64,000 nt of DNA, from assembly GCA_958510875.1 (NCBI GenBank), contig OY294070.1, positions 6,262,001 through 6,326,000 of the forward strand, read 5' to 3'. The first letter of the stretch is position 1; each line of letters begins with the position of its first letter. This document shows positions 41,381 through 53,009 of the stretch, piece after piece. Source of the stretch: Endomychus coccineus (lineage: Eukaryota > Arthropoda > Insecta > Coleoptera > Endomychidae). Both the position numbers and the translations under genes were made by a program. The notes under the pieces were generated by a model. The model was not told the origin of the DNA. It saw only the letters and a list, made by a program, of their open reading frames with translations, and did not search any database.

Positions 41381-42508
41381 GCTTTTTTCAGAATAACGCA
41401 CTTTAAAAATAGGGGAGAAATGAAAGCATTGTATAGTTATAAGGCATATAGTTTTATTAACGGTTCAAAAGTATTATCCTGGCAAGGGAATAGTTGCAAT
41501 AGTTGCTGGAGTATGTCCGACATCAAGGCGAATGATATCCGTAACGGTGAGTCTCTTGTAATGAGTTTGCGCAAGACTCTTTGGGTTATTGTACGAGTGC
41601 TGAATATTTCCAAGTCAATTTTCGTGGCTTAACGATAACGTGCTTTCTAGAAAAACACCTTCCAACGTCACGTCGCAATTATTTCCTCGTCAGGTCGTAT
41701 TTTCTTTCAACCGGCGTCCATGTTGTCTTTATCCATTCATTGAGAACGAAAACGGCACAAATTCTACAATCGTCATCTCACGGTGAGATTCTCTTGTAAA
41801 TACTTACAAAGCAATAAATGTGAGTGAAATTATTCTATTTCTGTCTGTTGTTAACAAAGTACGAAAATCCTAGTTCGAGTAACTATTTTATTAAATTTCG
41901 ACTTTCGAGCTAACGTATTTTTGAAAACGGGAAATGGACGTTGTATTTGGCGGTAACGAGAACGTTCGCTGATGACGGTTTTCGTTACAAGGATGTTTCC
42001 TATCGGGGAGAGATGAATCGAATGAACTGGACCATAAGTCTGGATCAACTTTAGATATCACGTGTGTTCCTTCCCTTACGATTTACTTAGTATTTTCAAA
42101 ATAAGATGAAACATTTCGAATTCATACTTTTGCATCTTCGATGAACTTTGACGCAATTTTTTTTCAAACATTTGATCAATAAAGGAGTAATGAATATTTT
42201 TTTTTACTCCCGTATCATTATATGCGAATTAAATATTACCAATTTATTATTGTGATCCATTTTAACATGGACTTTCATTATGTAACAGATGAAAACGCGA
42301 CAAACAGCAATATCAAATATTGCCTTGAACATCTTAAACTTCTCGTAGAGAAGCCACCCCTTTTTCAAATTCATTGCTGCACCCATGTTTAATAAAATCA
42401 ATAAAGAGTTTTACAAAGGAAAGTATGATAAATAATATATAAAAGAAGAAACATTTTTTTTTTGAAATGGTGCTTTGAGCATCTAATCCTTCGTATACGG
42501 GAGAGTTA
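41381..42508. other. Unassigned intergenic DNA
   Basis: AT-rich sequence with only short open frames on either strand. GGTGAGTCTCTTGTAA at 41,546 and GGTGAGATTCTCTTGTAA near 41,780 form a loose direct repeat. Nothing supports a gene. Confidence 0.5.
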
Positions 42509-43225
42509 GTCCAGTCTGTGAGCTGGGGAATTAGGCCGACTAACTAAGTTTTGTACAGACGGTCGAATTCAAAAATACCCTTAAGGTCATTCGTGACTAC
42601 CAACCTGCCAAGCCCCCCCGATTACCCCTATACTATAAAATACCCCAAATTCTCACCGTCATTTTTAGACTAATAATTAATTTTTGAAAAATCTACAATT
42701 TAGCCTCAAAAATGGGATCTAGGAGGTTTTTTGGGTCTGATCATGGATCCGGTGGCATTTTCTCGGAAAATTCATACCACGGCCGGGGAAATTTGGTAAT
42801 TTTTGCGGAAATTGACTCATTTTTCACGCGATTTGCGTGTTCTACGTCATCAAGGTTACCAGTCACGTATAACGAAAAACCGTGAAAATTTCCGGAAAAC
42901 TGGAAAGAAAATTTTTCAATTTTGTTGGATTGATCGTGTGATAGGTCGCTATAGAGGTTTTTTGGGTCGCTGATCATGTATCCGGTGGCATTTTCCCGAA
43001 AAATTCATACCACGGCCGGGAAAACGGGAAAATTTGGCCATTTTTGCGGAAATTGACTCATTTTTCACGCGATTTGCGTGTTCTACGTCATCAAGGTTAC
43101 CAGTCACGTATAACGAAACACCATGAAAATTCCCGGAAAACAATGGAAAACTGGAAAGAAAATTTTTCAATTTTGTTGGAATGATCGTGTGATAGGTCGC
43201 TATAGGGATTTTTTGGGTCGCTTTT
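42509..43225. mobile_element. Foldback/MITE-family element with tandem internal modules, partial
   Basis: The left end GTCCAGTCTGTGAGC follows TA and resembles the ends of the complete element at 57,200-58,036. From 42,722 a module of about 232-250 bp is repeated: it starts GGTTTTTTGGGTC, then GATCCGGTGGCATTTTC, CATACCACGGCCGG, GTTCTACGTCATCAAGG. It recurs at about 42,953 and begins a third time at 43,204. No matching right terminus was found; an inverted CCCCAAAAAACCC lies at about 43,608. Confidence 0.6.
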
Positions 43226-44577
43226 TCAGAAAAAAGATTTTCTGGAAAAACGCGGAAAATTTTATAGTGAATTTACCTTTCCTATTCAATGTTATTGTTC
43301 CAGATGTTCTAGTTTTGTTCGTTTACTTTTCAATGTTCATTTTAAAATGTCAAAATTACAAGTAACGCCAGCGAAAATATTGGTTGAGAATTTCGGAAAA
43401 ATCAAAGAAAATGCCAATAAAAAACATTGTAACACCATTGAAATGACCTTGCAATATGTCTTCGTATGTTTTTTTTAGCGCTCTTGAATTTTATATCAAA
43501 AATTGCTGAAATTATCATTTAATTAAAGATCTGGATCGTCATTTCCAAGTATTTTCAAACAACATGATATTTTTAAACATTTTAAATATAAATTTCATAT
43601 TGAGCGCCCCAAAAAACCCACACGAACACACATCGCAAGGTCTTTTCAAATAATGAAAAAAATATATTGGTTTTCATAAAATACGTTAAACATAAAACAG
43701 AATCTTTTCTTTCATTTCTGAGATACAAAGTAATGATAAATTACCATTGTAAATTTAAATTACTATTCTTTAATAATTCTCTTCAATTGTTCATCAATTT
43801 GGAGAAATATACAAAGGAAGTAATAGTTGAAAATGTCACATACGCCAATAATAATTACTTTACTGGTGGAGAATTTTCGATTTAGCCTTCTTTTTATCAG
43901 GTAGTGTATTCGAACGTTATCGCGAATGGACTATAATTTAGTCGAGCTATGTAGACATTTATAGGACAGAACGTTCGATTTAAAAGCCCTTTCATTCGGT
44001 TCTATTTCTCCCCGATCCCACAAATATTCACTCGCCGGTGCAAACGTTGGAGGCACGACGTAGATTTTATATTTTTGGCTTGTTCAAAAGTAAGGAATGT
44101 CGATCGCTGTCAATCGTGAAAAATGTAATTTCTTCTAGCCTATTGTAGGTTCTAGTACATGCTAGGTTACGTAGGTGTATATAAAATTTAGGGGCTGTAT
44201 ATAGAATAATGTGATCTTTATAATATAATTTCCTGGATGAGTATCTAATGTTAGGGTGATTTCCTACTATAGCATTGAAAACAATCCAAACCTCGCCGTT
44301 AGACTTTAAAGATAGCATTATTAGGACTAGCATGATGCAAATATTCATATCGAAAATTGGAAAAAGATGTCCAAATAATTGAGGAATCTTTGCACGTTGT
44401 TAAAACAGTCCTTTAGTAACGTCCATATTTCGAATAACTCCATCTGTATCCGTTGCAATTTGACTAACAAATAATGCGTTAGAAAATAAACTCGGGCTCT
44501 CGTTGGTTTCAAAGATACTTTTCTTACATGATGTGATCTGAAAGCTAGACAAAAACAGACCAGAAATCGAGGAAACA
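43226..44577. other. Unassigned intergenic DNA
   Basis: AT-rich with only short open frames and no recognised domain. A 15-base satellite-like match (GTAGTGTATTCGAA) occurs near 43,903 but does not extend. Confidence 0.5.
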
Positions 44578-45783
44578 TTTTGCATTTAAAGGCAAAAATG
44601 TAGTATGGAACATCCGAAATCGTCTGCCCCTAACCCATCCCCCAAGTAGGTATGGGGAACGTTGTTATAAATTTGAAAATGTTTTTTTTCGCAATATTTC
44701 GTTTCCTTTGCGTTTTTGGAAAAAATTACTAAAAAGGAGAAGTGTTTAGAACGTCGATTTACATAAGACCCTATTGTGAAAAAATTAAAAATCGCCTAAA
44801 GTTTTACGAAAATCGCGAAAAACCTCGAATATACACGGTGTCCTAGGTTGTGTAGCAGAACTTCAACAGTCGATAGAAAATTTGATTTTGAGAATAAAGT
44901 TTCTATTGACATATATGCACAGACGTTTAATTTTTGTGATACAGGGTATTGAATTTTATAAATAATTTTGTTCGTATCTTCGAAGATAATTAAGATGTCT
45001 CGATGAAATTTGGTATCGTGAATGCGTAGATAGGTTGCCACATTTGCACATAATTTGAGACCGATGTTACTTCCAGTGGCGTAGATATAGGTATTAAATA
45101 ACAAAAAATTGACCCGAAAAGTGTTCATCACCCTGTAAAATCTTGGCTTCCGGATGAATTTCGCGTCACAATAGCACGAGTTGATGCCGACGTTTCGCCA
45201 GTTTCAGTTCAAGCCTCAAGCCACCTGTATTGGTTTCCGAAACGTCGGCATTAAGTCGTGATATTGTTACCCGGAAGCCAGATTTTTCAATATCAGCGAT
45301 CCCCGGAATTTGCCAGAAATCGCGAAAAACATCTCGCAATATCCATGTATAATATACTTTTTTTTTAAAACATCAAAATATCTGGTGTTCTGATGATGTA
45401 CATACATTGATATTACGAAATGTTTTTCGCGATTTCTGTAAAATTTCTATGTTTTTGGAGTTTGTCTCATGTAAAATGACACTCTAAACATTTTTTTATT
45501 CTTGAATTTTTTTCAAAAAATCGAATGCCGATGTTATATTTAACATTTTAGAAAAAAGTACATCTTTACCATGCATATTTTGACGGTTCAGTTTCGTTTT
45601 CCGGAAAATTCGTGGAAAATTATATACTGTCACAGCTATTTATTGATAAAATCTCCATTCTAAACACTCATTCTTGTCATTTTCGCCAAAGACGCAAAGG
45701 AAACGAGATATTGCGAAAAAAAAAACATATATAACAATGTTCCCCCGCGGTACTACATTTTTATCTATAAATGAAAAGCGTTT
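44578..45783. mobile_element. Inverted-repeat (foldback) element with nested palindromes
   Basis: The outer arms are 44,578-44,765 and 45,640-45,783. Shared features, read inward, are AAAATGTAGTA, GGGGAAC, a TTTTTTTTCGCAATAT run, TCGTTTCCTTTGCGT and GTGTTTAGAA. The left arm has about 45 bp inserted after ATGTAGTATGG. Inside are two further palindromes: 45,139-45,287 (TTGGCTTCCGG and GCCGACGTTTCG facing their complements) and 45,317-45,452 (AGAAATCGCGAAAAACAT facing its complement). No transposase is encoded. Confidence 0.75.
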
Positions 45784-47214
45784 TCTCGATTTCTGGAAAA
45801 AATCCTAATTTCTGTGGACTAGTGGGAAAAATGAACATGTAAAAAGCTTGCATGGGAAGTTGAAGGAATAATACACCATTTGAAAGTTATTCGGTTCAAA
45901 TTTTCAAAAATTATTTTTCGTTGGAATACCTCTTGTATAGTCAAATAATGCTATCTCTAAATGAATTATGCCCTTTCAATTCAAGGTTTCTTAGTGTGGT
46001 CTATTAATTTTGATACTGAAAAAAGTTTAAATAATGATAATCGTGTTCTTTTTAGAATATCTCGCTTTATTAAGCCATAACATTGGTGAAATTTTAAATG
46101 AAAACATTGCTTAGTAAGTAATATTTATTAATTTTGTTTTTTGCTTTAGAATTAATTGTAAGAACAAACCACTTAGATTTAACCTATTTTAAACTGGTTA
46201 TGAGTTTATCCAGGCAGTAATTTCTCAAAAATGAGAGTATCAATATCACTGTTTCGTTATCAAGATTCAACTTTTTTCAGTACTCGATTATTTCGCTCTC
46301 GTTGGAGCATTTACAATAACAAATTTCGGACTGACAAATCGCCGATGACTACAAAAGAAGACGAAACGTTGACTTTTGCATACACATTGATTCCGCTCTC
46401 GTATAAATTTGTTCTGAGTTTCACAAATGCACACACATACACACACACCTTCTGATATAATTAGATTTTTACACTTTTTATATAACTTTCTATAATGCTA
46501 TAATGCTTTGCGTTTTGATTTCTCAACGTATTTTAAAATTCTACAAAACCCTAATGCTCTATCTTTAAAAATCAATAAAGGCTATTTAATAGATTTATAA
46601 TGCAACGAAATTCAAATCGGATCTATGTCTTCTCTATCTTTTAGGACTTTATACGGTATTTTTACCTGTTTTGTATTATTTTTGTTGATTTTTATTGTTC
46701 CTCTTCACCGATATACGAAATTGAAGTTATCATGAATATAGGCAAATACTAGAAACCTACTAGTTCCATTATCGCGTATCTAGAATGTAATTTATAATAT
46801 AACAAATCCTTGCATTGTTAATAAAAGAAAATCTAAATATTTTTTGATGTCCTTGGAGAGATTGAAATTTGTATTTTCTCATTTCGCAGAATAGAAATTC
46901 CCTAGAAAAAAACGAAAAGAGATCAACATTATTTGAACCTGTATTACTCTGCGTCTGAACTGAAAGATATTATTCCCGGGAATAGAGAAATTTAGTTTTT
47001 GTCTATATTTATTTTCTGATGAATCCAACTCTTCTTATTTAAGTCATTGTACATGAAATATTTTTGTTATACATTATTTTTTATTTTATTATGTCTAGTC
47101 TATGTTGTTATGTTAAGACCATTTTTGTATTCTAAAGTATATGATGTCAATGTAAACAACTTTGTCTTGAAATGTTAAATTGTGTTTATAATAAAATTTT
47201 TAAAGTCGTTTCGA
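45784..47214. other. Unassigned intergenic DNA
   Basis: No gene recognised. A short CA-rich microsatellite lies at 46,429-46,450. A 74-codon open frame at 46,231 has no recognisable domain. Confidence 0.5.
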
Positions 47215-47224
47215 TTTTCTGTTT

Positions 47225-48180
47225 GCGTAAGACCTTTCCCTCTGATATCGCAAGAAGGTATGTTTGGAATCAGAAGAAGCAATGTAAGCAACACAAAAAT
47301 ACACCTCAACGTATTATTGCATAGTAATGAACTAATTTCTTAGTTATTTTTAGCCTGAAAAATCGTAATTTCGTTCGAAAAATTCGGATTTCCTACCAGG
47401 ATAGCAGAAGAGCGAAGAGGTATATTTAGTATCAGGAGCTGCAATGTAGGCAACACAAAATACACAGCAATGTATTATTGGTTGCATAGTAATGAACTAA
47501 TTTTTTTAGTAATTTTTATCCTGAGAAATCATAATTTCGTTCGTGAAATTCGGATTTCCTACCAGGATAGCAGAAGAGCGAGGAGGTATATTTATTAGGA
47601 GCAGCAATGTAGGCAACACATAATACACCTTCATGTATTATTGGTTGCATAGTAATGGACTAATTTCTTAGTAATTTTTATCTTGAGAAATCATAATTTT
47701 GTTCGATAAATTCGGATTTCCTACCAGGATAGCAGAAGAGCGAGGAGGTATATTTAGTATCAGGAGCTGCAATGTAGGCAACACATAATACACCCTCATG
47801 TATTATTGGTTGCATAGTAATGAAATAATTTCCTAGTAATTTTTAGCCTGAAAAATCGTAATTTCGTTCGTGAAATTCGGATTTCCTACCAGGATAGCAG
47901 AAGAGCGAGGAGGTATATTTAGTATCAGCAGCTGCAATGTAGGCATCACAAGATACACCTCCTTGTATTCATGTTTGCATGATATTGTATTATTTGCTCG
48001 TATTCCACCAGGATAGTACAATTAAATCTTGTATTTATAGGAAGTATGTAATGTACAGATTTTCGAAAATCTGTAATGTACAGATTTTCGCTTGTTTCCT
48101 GGATACCAGAAGAGCAAGGAGGTTCCATGAACAACGTATTGCTCCTGATATCGGGATTCGTATTAGGGTAGCATAAGAGG
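47225..48180. repeat. Tandem repeat, 162-166 bp unit, about five to six copies
   Basis: ATAGCAGAAGAGCGA starts at 47,401, 47,567, 47,729 and 47,894, giving periods of 166, 162 and 165 bp. Each unit also has CGGATTTCCTACCAGG, GCTGCAATGTAGGCA and TTGCATAGTAATG. A diverged unit precedes (from about 47,225), and two shortened, diverged ones follow to 48,180. Confidence 0.92.
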
Positions 48181-48856
48181 GAAACTTTTTAGTACAAGGG
48201 ATGAAAAAAAAGAAATTCAGTAAGTAGTTCATAATTTAATATCTGCATGTAAAAGATCAATAGATTTATAATTACAGAATATACAAATGTATAAGATAAG
48301 ATTAGATCTTTCTTTGTGTTCAGATAGTCATATAGATTTTGTTCACAAGACAACATTACTATATAAAAAATCAGTTTAACAAAAAAGCACTCACACCTAC
48401 TGTATACATATATCTAGGTACTATACAGTTTGTAATTCTTAAAACTAGTTTTATTCATTATTTTGGTGAGTAATGAATGAAAGTTACGTAGAAACATTAG
48501 TAAATAGTAAAATTAACAACTATAACGATAGCACCTGTTATCCCTTAAAATTAGTAGAATCTGTTCTTTCAGTGGATTCACAATTATATCTGCAATAATT
48601 TCTATTTGTTTAGAGGTTAAAATAATTAAAAAAGTACATTGAAATTATTGAAATGTAAGCAATCAATATCTTGGATGTAAAGACTTGGTTTTGATTGGAT
48701 AATCATATTTCGGATTTTCAAATTAGCATTATTTTGTAAGTGTTTGATTTACCAAATTTTTTGAAATAAGAATTTAAGGATTATAAAATTTGCAACTTTT
48801 AGAATAATTAATACTTGTTATCATAATGAAAAATTAAACACCACTATGTTGACATC
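48181..48856. other. Unassigned AT-rich spacer
   Basis: Very AT-rich sequence; no gene, RNA or repeat recognised. Confidence 0.5.
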
Positions 48857-51109
48857 ACGTTTATTTGTAACTTGTATTTATGTAAAAGGTAAGGAGGCTC
48901 AGCCTCCTCACCAATTTATCTTAATGATCATTCTCCATTTTATTTCCTGTTTCTCCGATAATTATTTAAATTTTACAATTAATTCTCCGTTCTCAGTAGT
49001 TATTTTTAATCTGGCAACAGTGGCCAGAGGCTAGATTCTCTATATATCTCAAACGCTAAATACGTGTGGTCAACACAGTTGCCGTTTTTCCAACCATTCA
49101 ATTGCCAAGTGGGGTAAAACAGCGAATATGGCAACAGTCTAGGTTGGCTAGCTTCTCGTACCCACTCGTCGGTCGAATGAAATACGATTACTTGCTCCCG
49201 CCTCCCGCTGCTAGAAGAATGCGACACGTGTTCGGTTAGTTGTTGTTTTTATTCCGCGAGGCGTAGTAAGGTTAAGTAGTTAAGTTATAATTTATGTAAT
49301 CGGAATCGGTGAACGTTAAAATGATGAGTGACTTAGTTGCTGGTTCTTAGAAAATCCATTTAGTGGATTAACATATGATAGAAAAGTGCCTTCAAAAACA
49401 AACGGCCTTTACCGGATTTGAAAAGATTAGTTATGACAGCATAGGTAAGTTTCAAAATCGCAGGAACATATTACGTCGAGTATTGAGTTTAAATTAACCG
49501 GTAAACAGAATATTGTTAATGTGATTGATTCTGCTCGTACACGCGAAATAGAAACAGCGATCAATTTATTTAATTTCTTAATGGAAACATTTGAACGATT
49601 TGACTTTGCGAATAAATTAAGTAATTGCTCAAACCTACGACGGCGTATCTGTAATGGCGGGACATTTAAACGGTCTTCAAACAAAAATAAAATCAGTTTC
49701 GCCTCAGGCTATTTTCACCCATTGTTACGCTCACAACATGAATTTGGTTTTAAGTAATGCATGTAATTCCATTAAGGAAGGTAGAATTTTTTTTCCAACT
49801 TATATTCATTTTCTATTTTTTTTAGCAAATCCACCAAACGAACTGAAATTTTGAATAACATAGTAGGACACAGAATTCCCTGTAATGCTCCAACTCGATG
49901 GATTTTTACATCACGTGCAGTGTTTACATCCACAAAAATAAAGACAAATTAATTGAAACATTCGATTTATATTAAACAGTGATGACTTTTCGACAGATCA
50001 GGTTTCATTAAATGCTGCTGTTGGTTTAAAATCTTATTTAGAAAATGAAGAATTTTTGTTTTTTCTTGATACTTTTAAATTAATATTTGAACAAACTGAT
50101 CTTATTTTTCAAATTTTACAACATAAATTCACTGACATAATTTATTCAAGAGATCGTTTAAAACATCTCATTGATAAAATTTCAAGTTTCCGTAATACAG
50201 AATTTCATTTTAATATTTTATTTGAAAATTTTTCAACTGATGAGGCTCCTCCCCCGAAAAGGAGGAAAACATATAATTTGGTAGTCAAGAAACTACATTA
50301 TAAACAACTTTTTTATGAAATTTAGATACTATTAAAGGTCAAATTGAGACTCGATTTTCCGATTTACATGAATTGAAGTTTTTCGACTTGACGAATAGAA
50401 GATTTTTCGAATCTTTTTCAAAAGAGTTTCCCAATACACTTTTAGATAACTTAGTTCTAAAATATAAATTTTTTGATAAAATAACACTGCACAATGAATT
50501 ATGCGTTGTATACTCGGATAAAGATATTTTAGGCCAGTACGACATTCACGCCGATATGATAAAATATATGATAGACGATGATTTGCAACAAGTTTTACCT
50601 CAGTTTTATAAACTACTTTGTTTGACAGTCACCATTCCTGTCACGTCGGCATCGGTGGAGAGAACATTTTTTACTCTCAAACGAATTAAAAGTTACATGC
50701 GAAATACAATGGACCAAAATCGTTTATACAATGAAAAAGAAAAAAAAAATGTATCATTTTTATGATAATATTATTGATCATTTTTCGCAAACTAAAGACC
50801 GTAGAATTCCGTTAAGATATGAAAAAAAGTTAATAAAATTAATTAAAAAAAACAAAATATGAAAAATTCCAAAAAAAAAGAAAAAATATCAAAAATCCAG
50901 AAAAAATAAAAAACAAAAAAAAAATTTTTTTGCCAAGAGAAACTCTACACCTCCACGTTGGTTCTTGCTGGGCAACAATTAATTTTGTCACTGAAGTAGC
51001 TGGTACGGTCGCTGTGCAAAAGTTAAATTAATTGGCTGAATAGAGTATATTTTTACAAAAACGTTTTATGTCCAGCCTCCTCTCTTAAAAAGTTCACGAG
51101 CCGCCACTG
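48857..51109 (+). mobile_element. hAT-superfamily transposon relic (ZMYM1-like transposase)
   Basis: The right end is clear: the complement of 51,074-51,109 reads inward as CAGTGGCGGCTCGTGAAC and then AGAGGAGGCT, a typical hAT terminus. On the left, TAAGGAGGCTCAGCCTCCTC at about 48,887 matches the subterminal part, but the outermost bases are diverged, so the left border is approximate. An exact 8-bp target duplication could not be found (GTAAAACT follows the right end). The broken transposase lies between the ends. Confidence 0.75.
49380..50850 (+). pseudogene. Degraded hAT transposase (ZMYM1/DUF4371-like with C-terminal dimerisation domain)
   Basis: Frames must be switched several times. 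Around 49,570-49,790 it reads FERFDFANKL, frameshift, AQTYDGVSVMAGHLNG, then FTHCYAHNMNLVLSNACNS, the conserved catalytic-core segment of this family. Around 49,820-49,920 it reads KRTEILNNIVGHR and then TRWIFTSRAV. From 50,020 to 50,765 it is mostly open apart from a stop near 50,325. It ends in VTSASVERTFFTLKRIKSYM, the hAT dimerisation motif, then NRL. A tail to about 50,850 reads YDNIIDHF after one more frameshift. An active element would need an intact reading frame, so this copy is dead. Confidence 0.88.
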
Positions 51110-51420
51110 GTAAAACTGATATCAACATAGTAGTGTTTCATTTTACAATATGGATAAAATTGCATATCACATACTATACTGATAAATCACCTGGAATAAT
51201 ATAAATATCTGATGAGATAATAAATGACTTAGATAATTACTAAAACTGGTATACTTATGTGAACACATCGATAAGATCTTAATTTGCAATTACACAATAA
51301 TGTAAGCAGTGGTTGAAATTACCTTGTGAAAGTCTGGTGAAGACACAAACAGTAATTTGTCAATAAGATTGAAATCATTTGACTCGAAACTGCAATGTTG
51401 TGATATTCCAACTCGTAGAA

Positions 51421-51671
51421 TCATATAACTCCATATTTATCAATGTACGTTGTTCTGCCACATTTTCTATAGACAATGAGTACGATAATTGCAATCACTG
51501 CAAATGCCAAGGAAACTCCGGTCCTGAAATCGAATTAATAATGTAAAACTGAAGTCACTAGTGGATAACTTACCAGAAGTACCAGAGGTCAACGGTTCTA
51601 CTACAACATACGTTCTCACCGCAACAATATTGGTCAATATCGCATATTCCAAATTCACAATAGTTATCCAT
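51421..51671 (-). CDS. Small cysteine-rich single-pass membrane protein, 66 aa, two exons
   Basis: Exon 1 is 51,574-51,671 and exon 2 is 51,421-51,523, separated by a 50-bp intron with GTAAGT donor and GATTTCAG acceptor. The start is fixed by an in-frame TAA two codons upstream of the ATG. The protein begins [20 protein letters not shown] and continues [13 protein letters not shown]. Cysteines fall at 5, 10, 16, 17, 22 and 23, followed by one hydrophobic helix (about residues 29-51) and a short basic tail with Cys54. No separate signal peptide is visible, so the helix probably acts as signal anchor with the cysteines outside. The CC-G-CC then LWYFW pattern recalls VOPP1/WBP1-type small membrane proteins, but the match is by motif only. 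The reading frame, splice sites and hydrophobicity agree, so it is probably a real gene of unknown function. Confidence 0.72.
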
Positions 51672-52010
51672 ATTTTAAAATATTCTTAGAATATGTAACA
51701 ATAGTAGCTAGAACAATATACAATTTTTGAATAGTATAATAAACAAAAGTATTAACTTGGAAACTAAACTAACGTCGGCGAAGGTACTATTATAAAATTG
51801 ATTGATTGTAAGATTTGGAATATTTGGATGTGATGCTTTATGTTATGACGTTCGACGTTCGACATTGACAGTCATAGATAATATTTTACAATGTCGATCA
51901 TAAGGATAATATACAACCTCTATGGTGTCCGCTATGATTATGTTGTTCTGTGAAAGTAACACTGACCATACACTGCATTAACCATAGAGATCATATAGTA
52001 AAGCCTTTAT
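51672..52010. other. Region upstream of the small membrane-protein gene
   Basis: Presumably holds its promoter and 5' UTR, since the gene reads leftward. No clear TATA box or other element was identified. Confidence 0.4.
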
Positions 52011-52046
52011 CACGGTCGTATATACACTATACAGGTATGGGAACTC
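52011..52046. mobile_element. Solo terminal repeat of a P-like element
   Basis: CACGGTCGTATATAC followed, after a 6-base extra stretch, by CAGGTATGGGAACTC matches the terminal repeat of the P-like element at 53,010-54,003. It is preceded at 51,980 by AACCATAGAG, which also occurs just inside the right end of that element. The corresponding internal part is absent. Confidence 0.55.
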
Positions 52047-52071
52047 GTATTAGATGTACACTGTACAGTAT

Positions 52072-52366
52072 TGCATAGTGAAATTACTAACACAATTCGT
52101 GTGTTACAAAGTCAACAGACAAAGTTTTTGGTTGAACAGTGACAACACGTCCTACAGTCTCAGACAGCTGTTTCGTCCTTCTCATTAGGCTCATCAGTGA
52201 GACGAGGCAGACGTGAAGTCACTGATCAACCTCGTCTGATGAGTCTAATGAGAAGGACGAAACAGCTGTCTGAGACTATAAGACGTGTTGTCACTGTTCA
52301 ACCTGGTGAACCAAAAACTTTGTTGACTTTGTAACACACTAATTGTGTTAGTAATTTCACTATGCA
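52072..52366. repeat. 295-bp near-perfect palindrome, copy 1
   Basis: The arms begin TGCATAGTGAAATTACTAAC and contain ACAAAGTCAAC, GTTGAACAGTGACAAC, GTCTCAGACAGCTGTTTCGT and CTTCTCATTAG; the complement follows on the right. The centre (about 52,192-52,240) has its own small dyad, GACGAGG facing CCTCGTC. The left arm lacks about 10 bases (CACCAGG area) present in the right arm. It would form a long hairpin if transcribed. Confidence 0.93.
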
Positions 52367-53009
52367 TTGTTGCGGGACCGTCACCATAAAAGGGAGGAAT
52401 TACTGAATTGGAGTAACATTTATGAAGAACTAAAAATATATTATTTAACTGATCCCGCGAGTGTAATTCTAGATGTTTATGATAAATCGGGTTCAAGAGC
52501 GGTGTAAAAGTATCGTTAAGGTAAGGTACTAAAAGAATCAGTATTATCGTCCGACATTTTGTGTCCTGTCGGAGTAAAATGGCGTATATAAACGTTGCAG
52601 TTGGTAAGTATTAATTTGTGGAAGGAATGTTTAAAAATAATAAAAGATTTTCATCATGTAGTTTCTTTATTATGTAAATGTGCGATACAAGAAACTATTT
52701 CTGCAGAGTATAATTGACAGTTGTAGTAGTGCAATGAATCTTGAACATATTCTGTGGAAAAAAGACTTTACTTACTTACAACTACAATGTAAATGTAAGA
52801 AGATGAGAAGAAATTCGAAACGATGTACCTACAAACTTTGAAAAGAAGTACAAATTAAAAATATTAATCTTTTCATACTTTTGACCTGCAGTTGGTTAAA
52901 TGTCTCGTTAGCTTTGAACTTACGTTTATGCTTTTACGACTGTTACTGTATGTATACTGCGCCATAAAGACGGACGGGCGCCTGGACACAAAATATCGAA
53001 CGATAATAC

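Noticed and set aside
42741..43170. Paired minus-strand open frames sharing SGNFHG and VKNESISAK.
   Set aside because: They come from the tandem foldback modules read on the minus strand; no protein family is recognisable.
43896..43912. Satellite-like stretch GTAGTGTATTCGAAC.
   Set aside because: Only about 15 bases agree and the flanks do not, so it cannot be called a satellite relic.
49014..49030. CAACAGTGGCCAGAGGC as an alternative left end of the hAT element.
   Set aside because: It resembles CAGTGGCGG only in the first seven bases, lies inside the AGGAGGCT subterminal motif at 48,887, and has no 8-bp match to the right flank.
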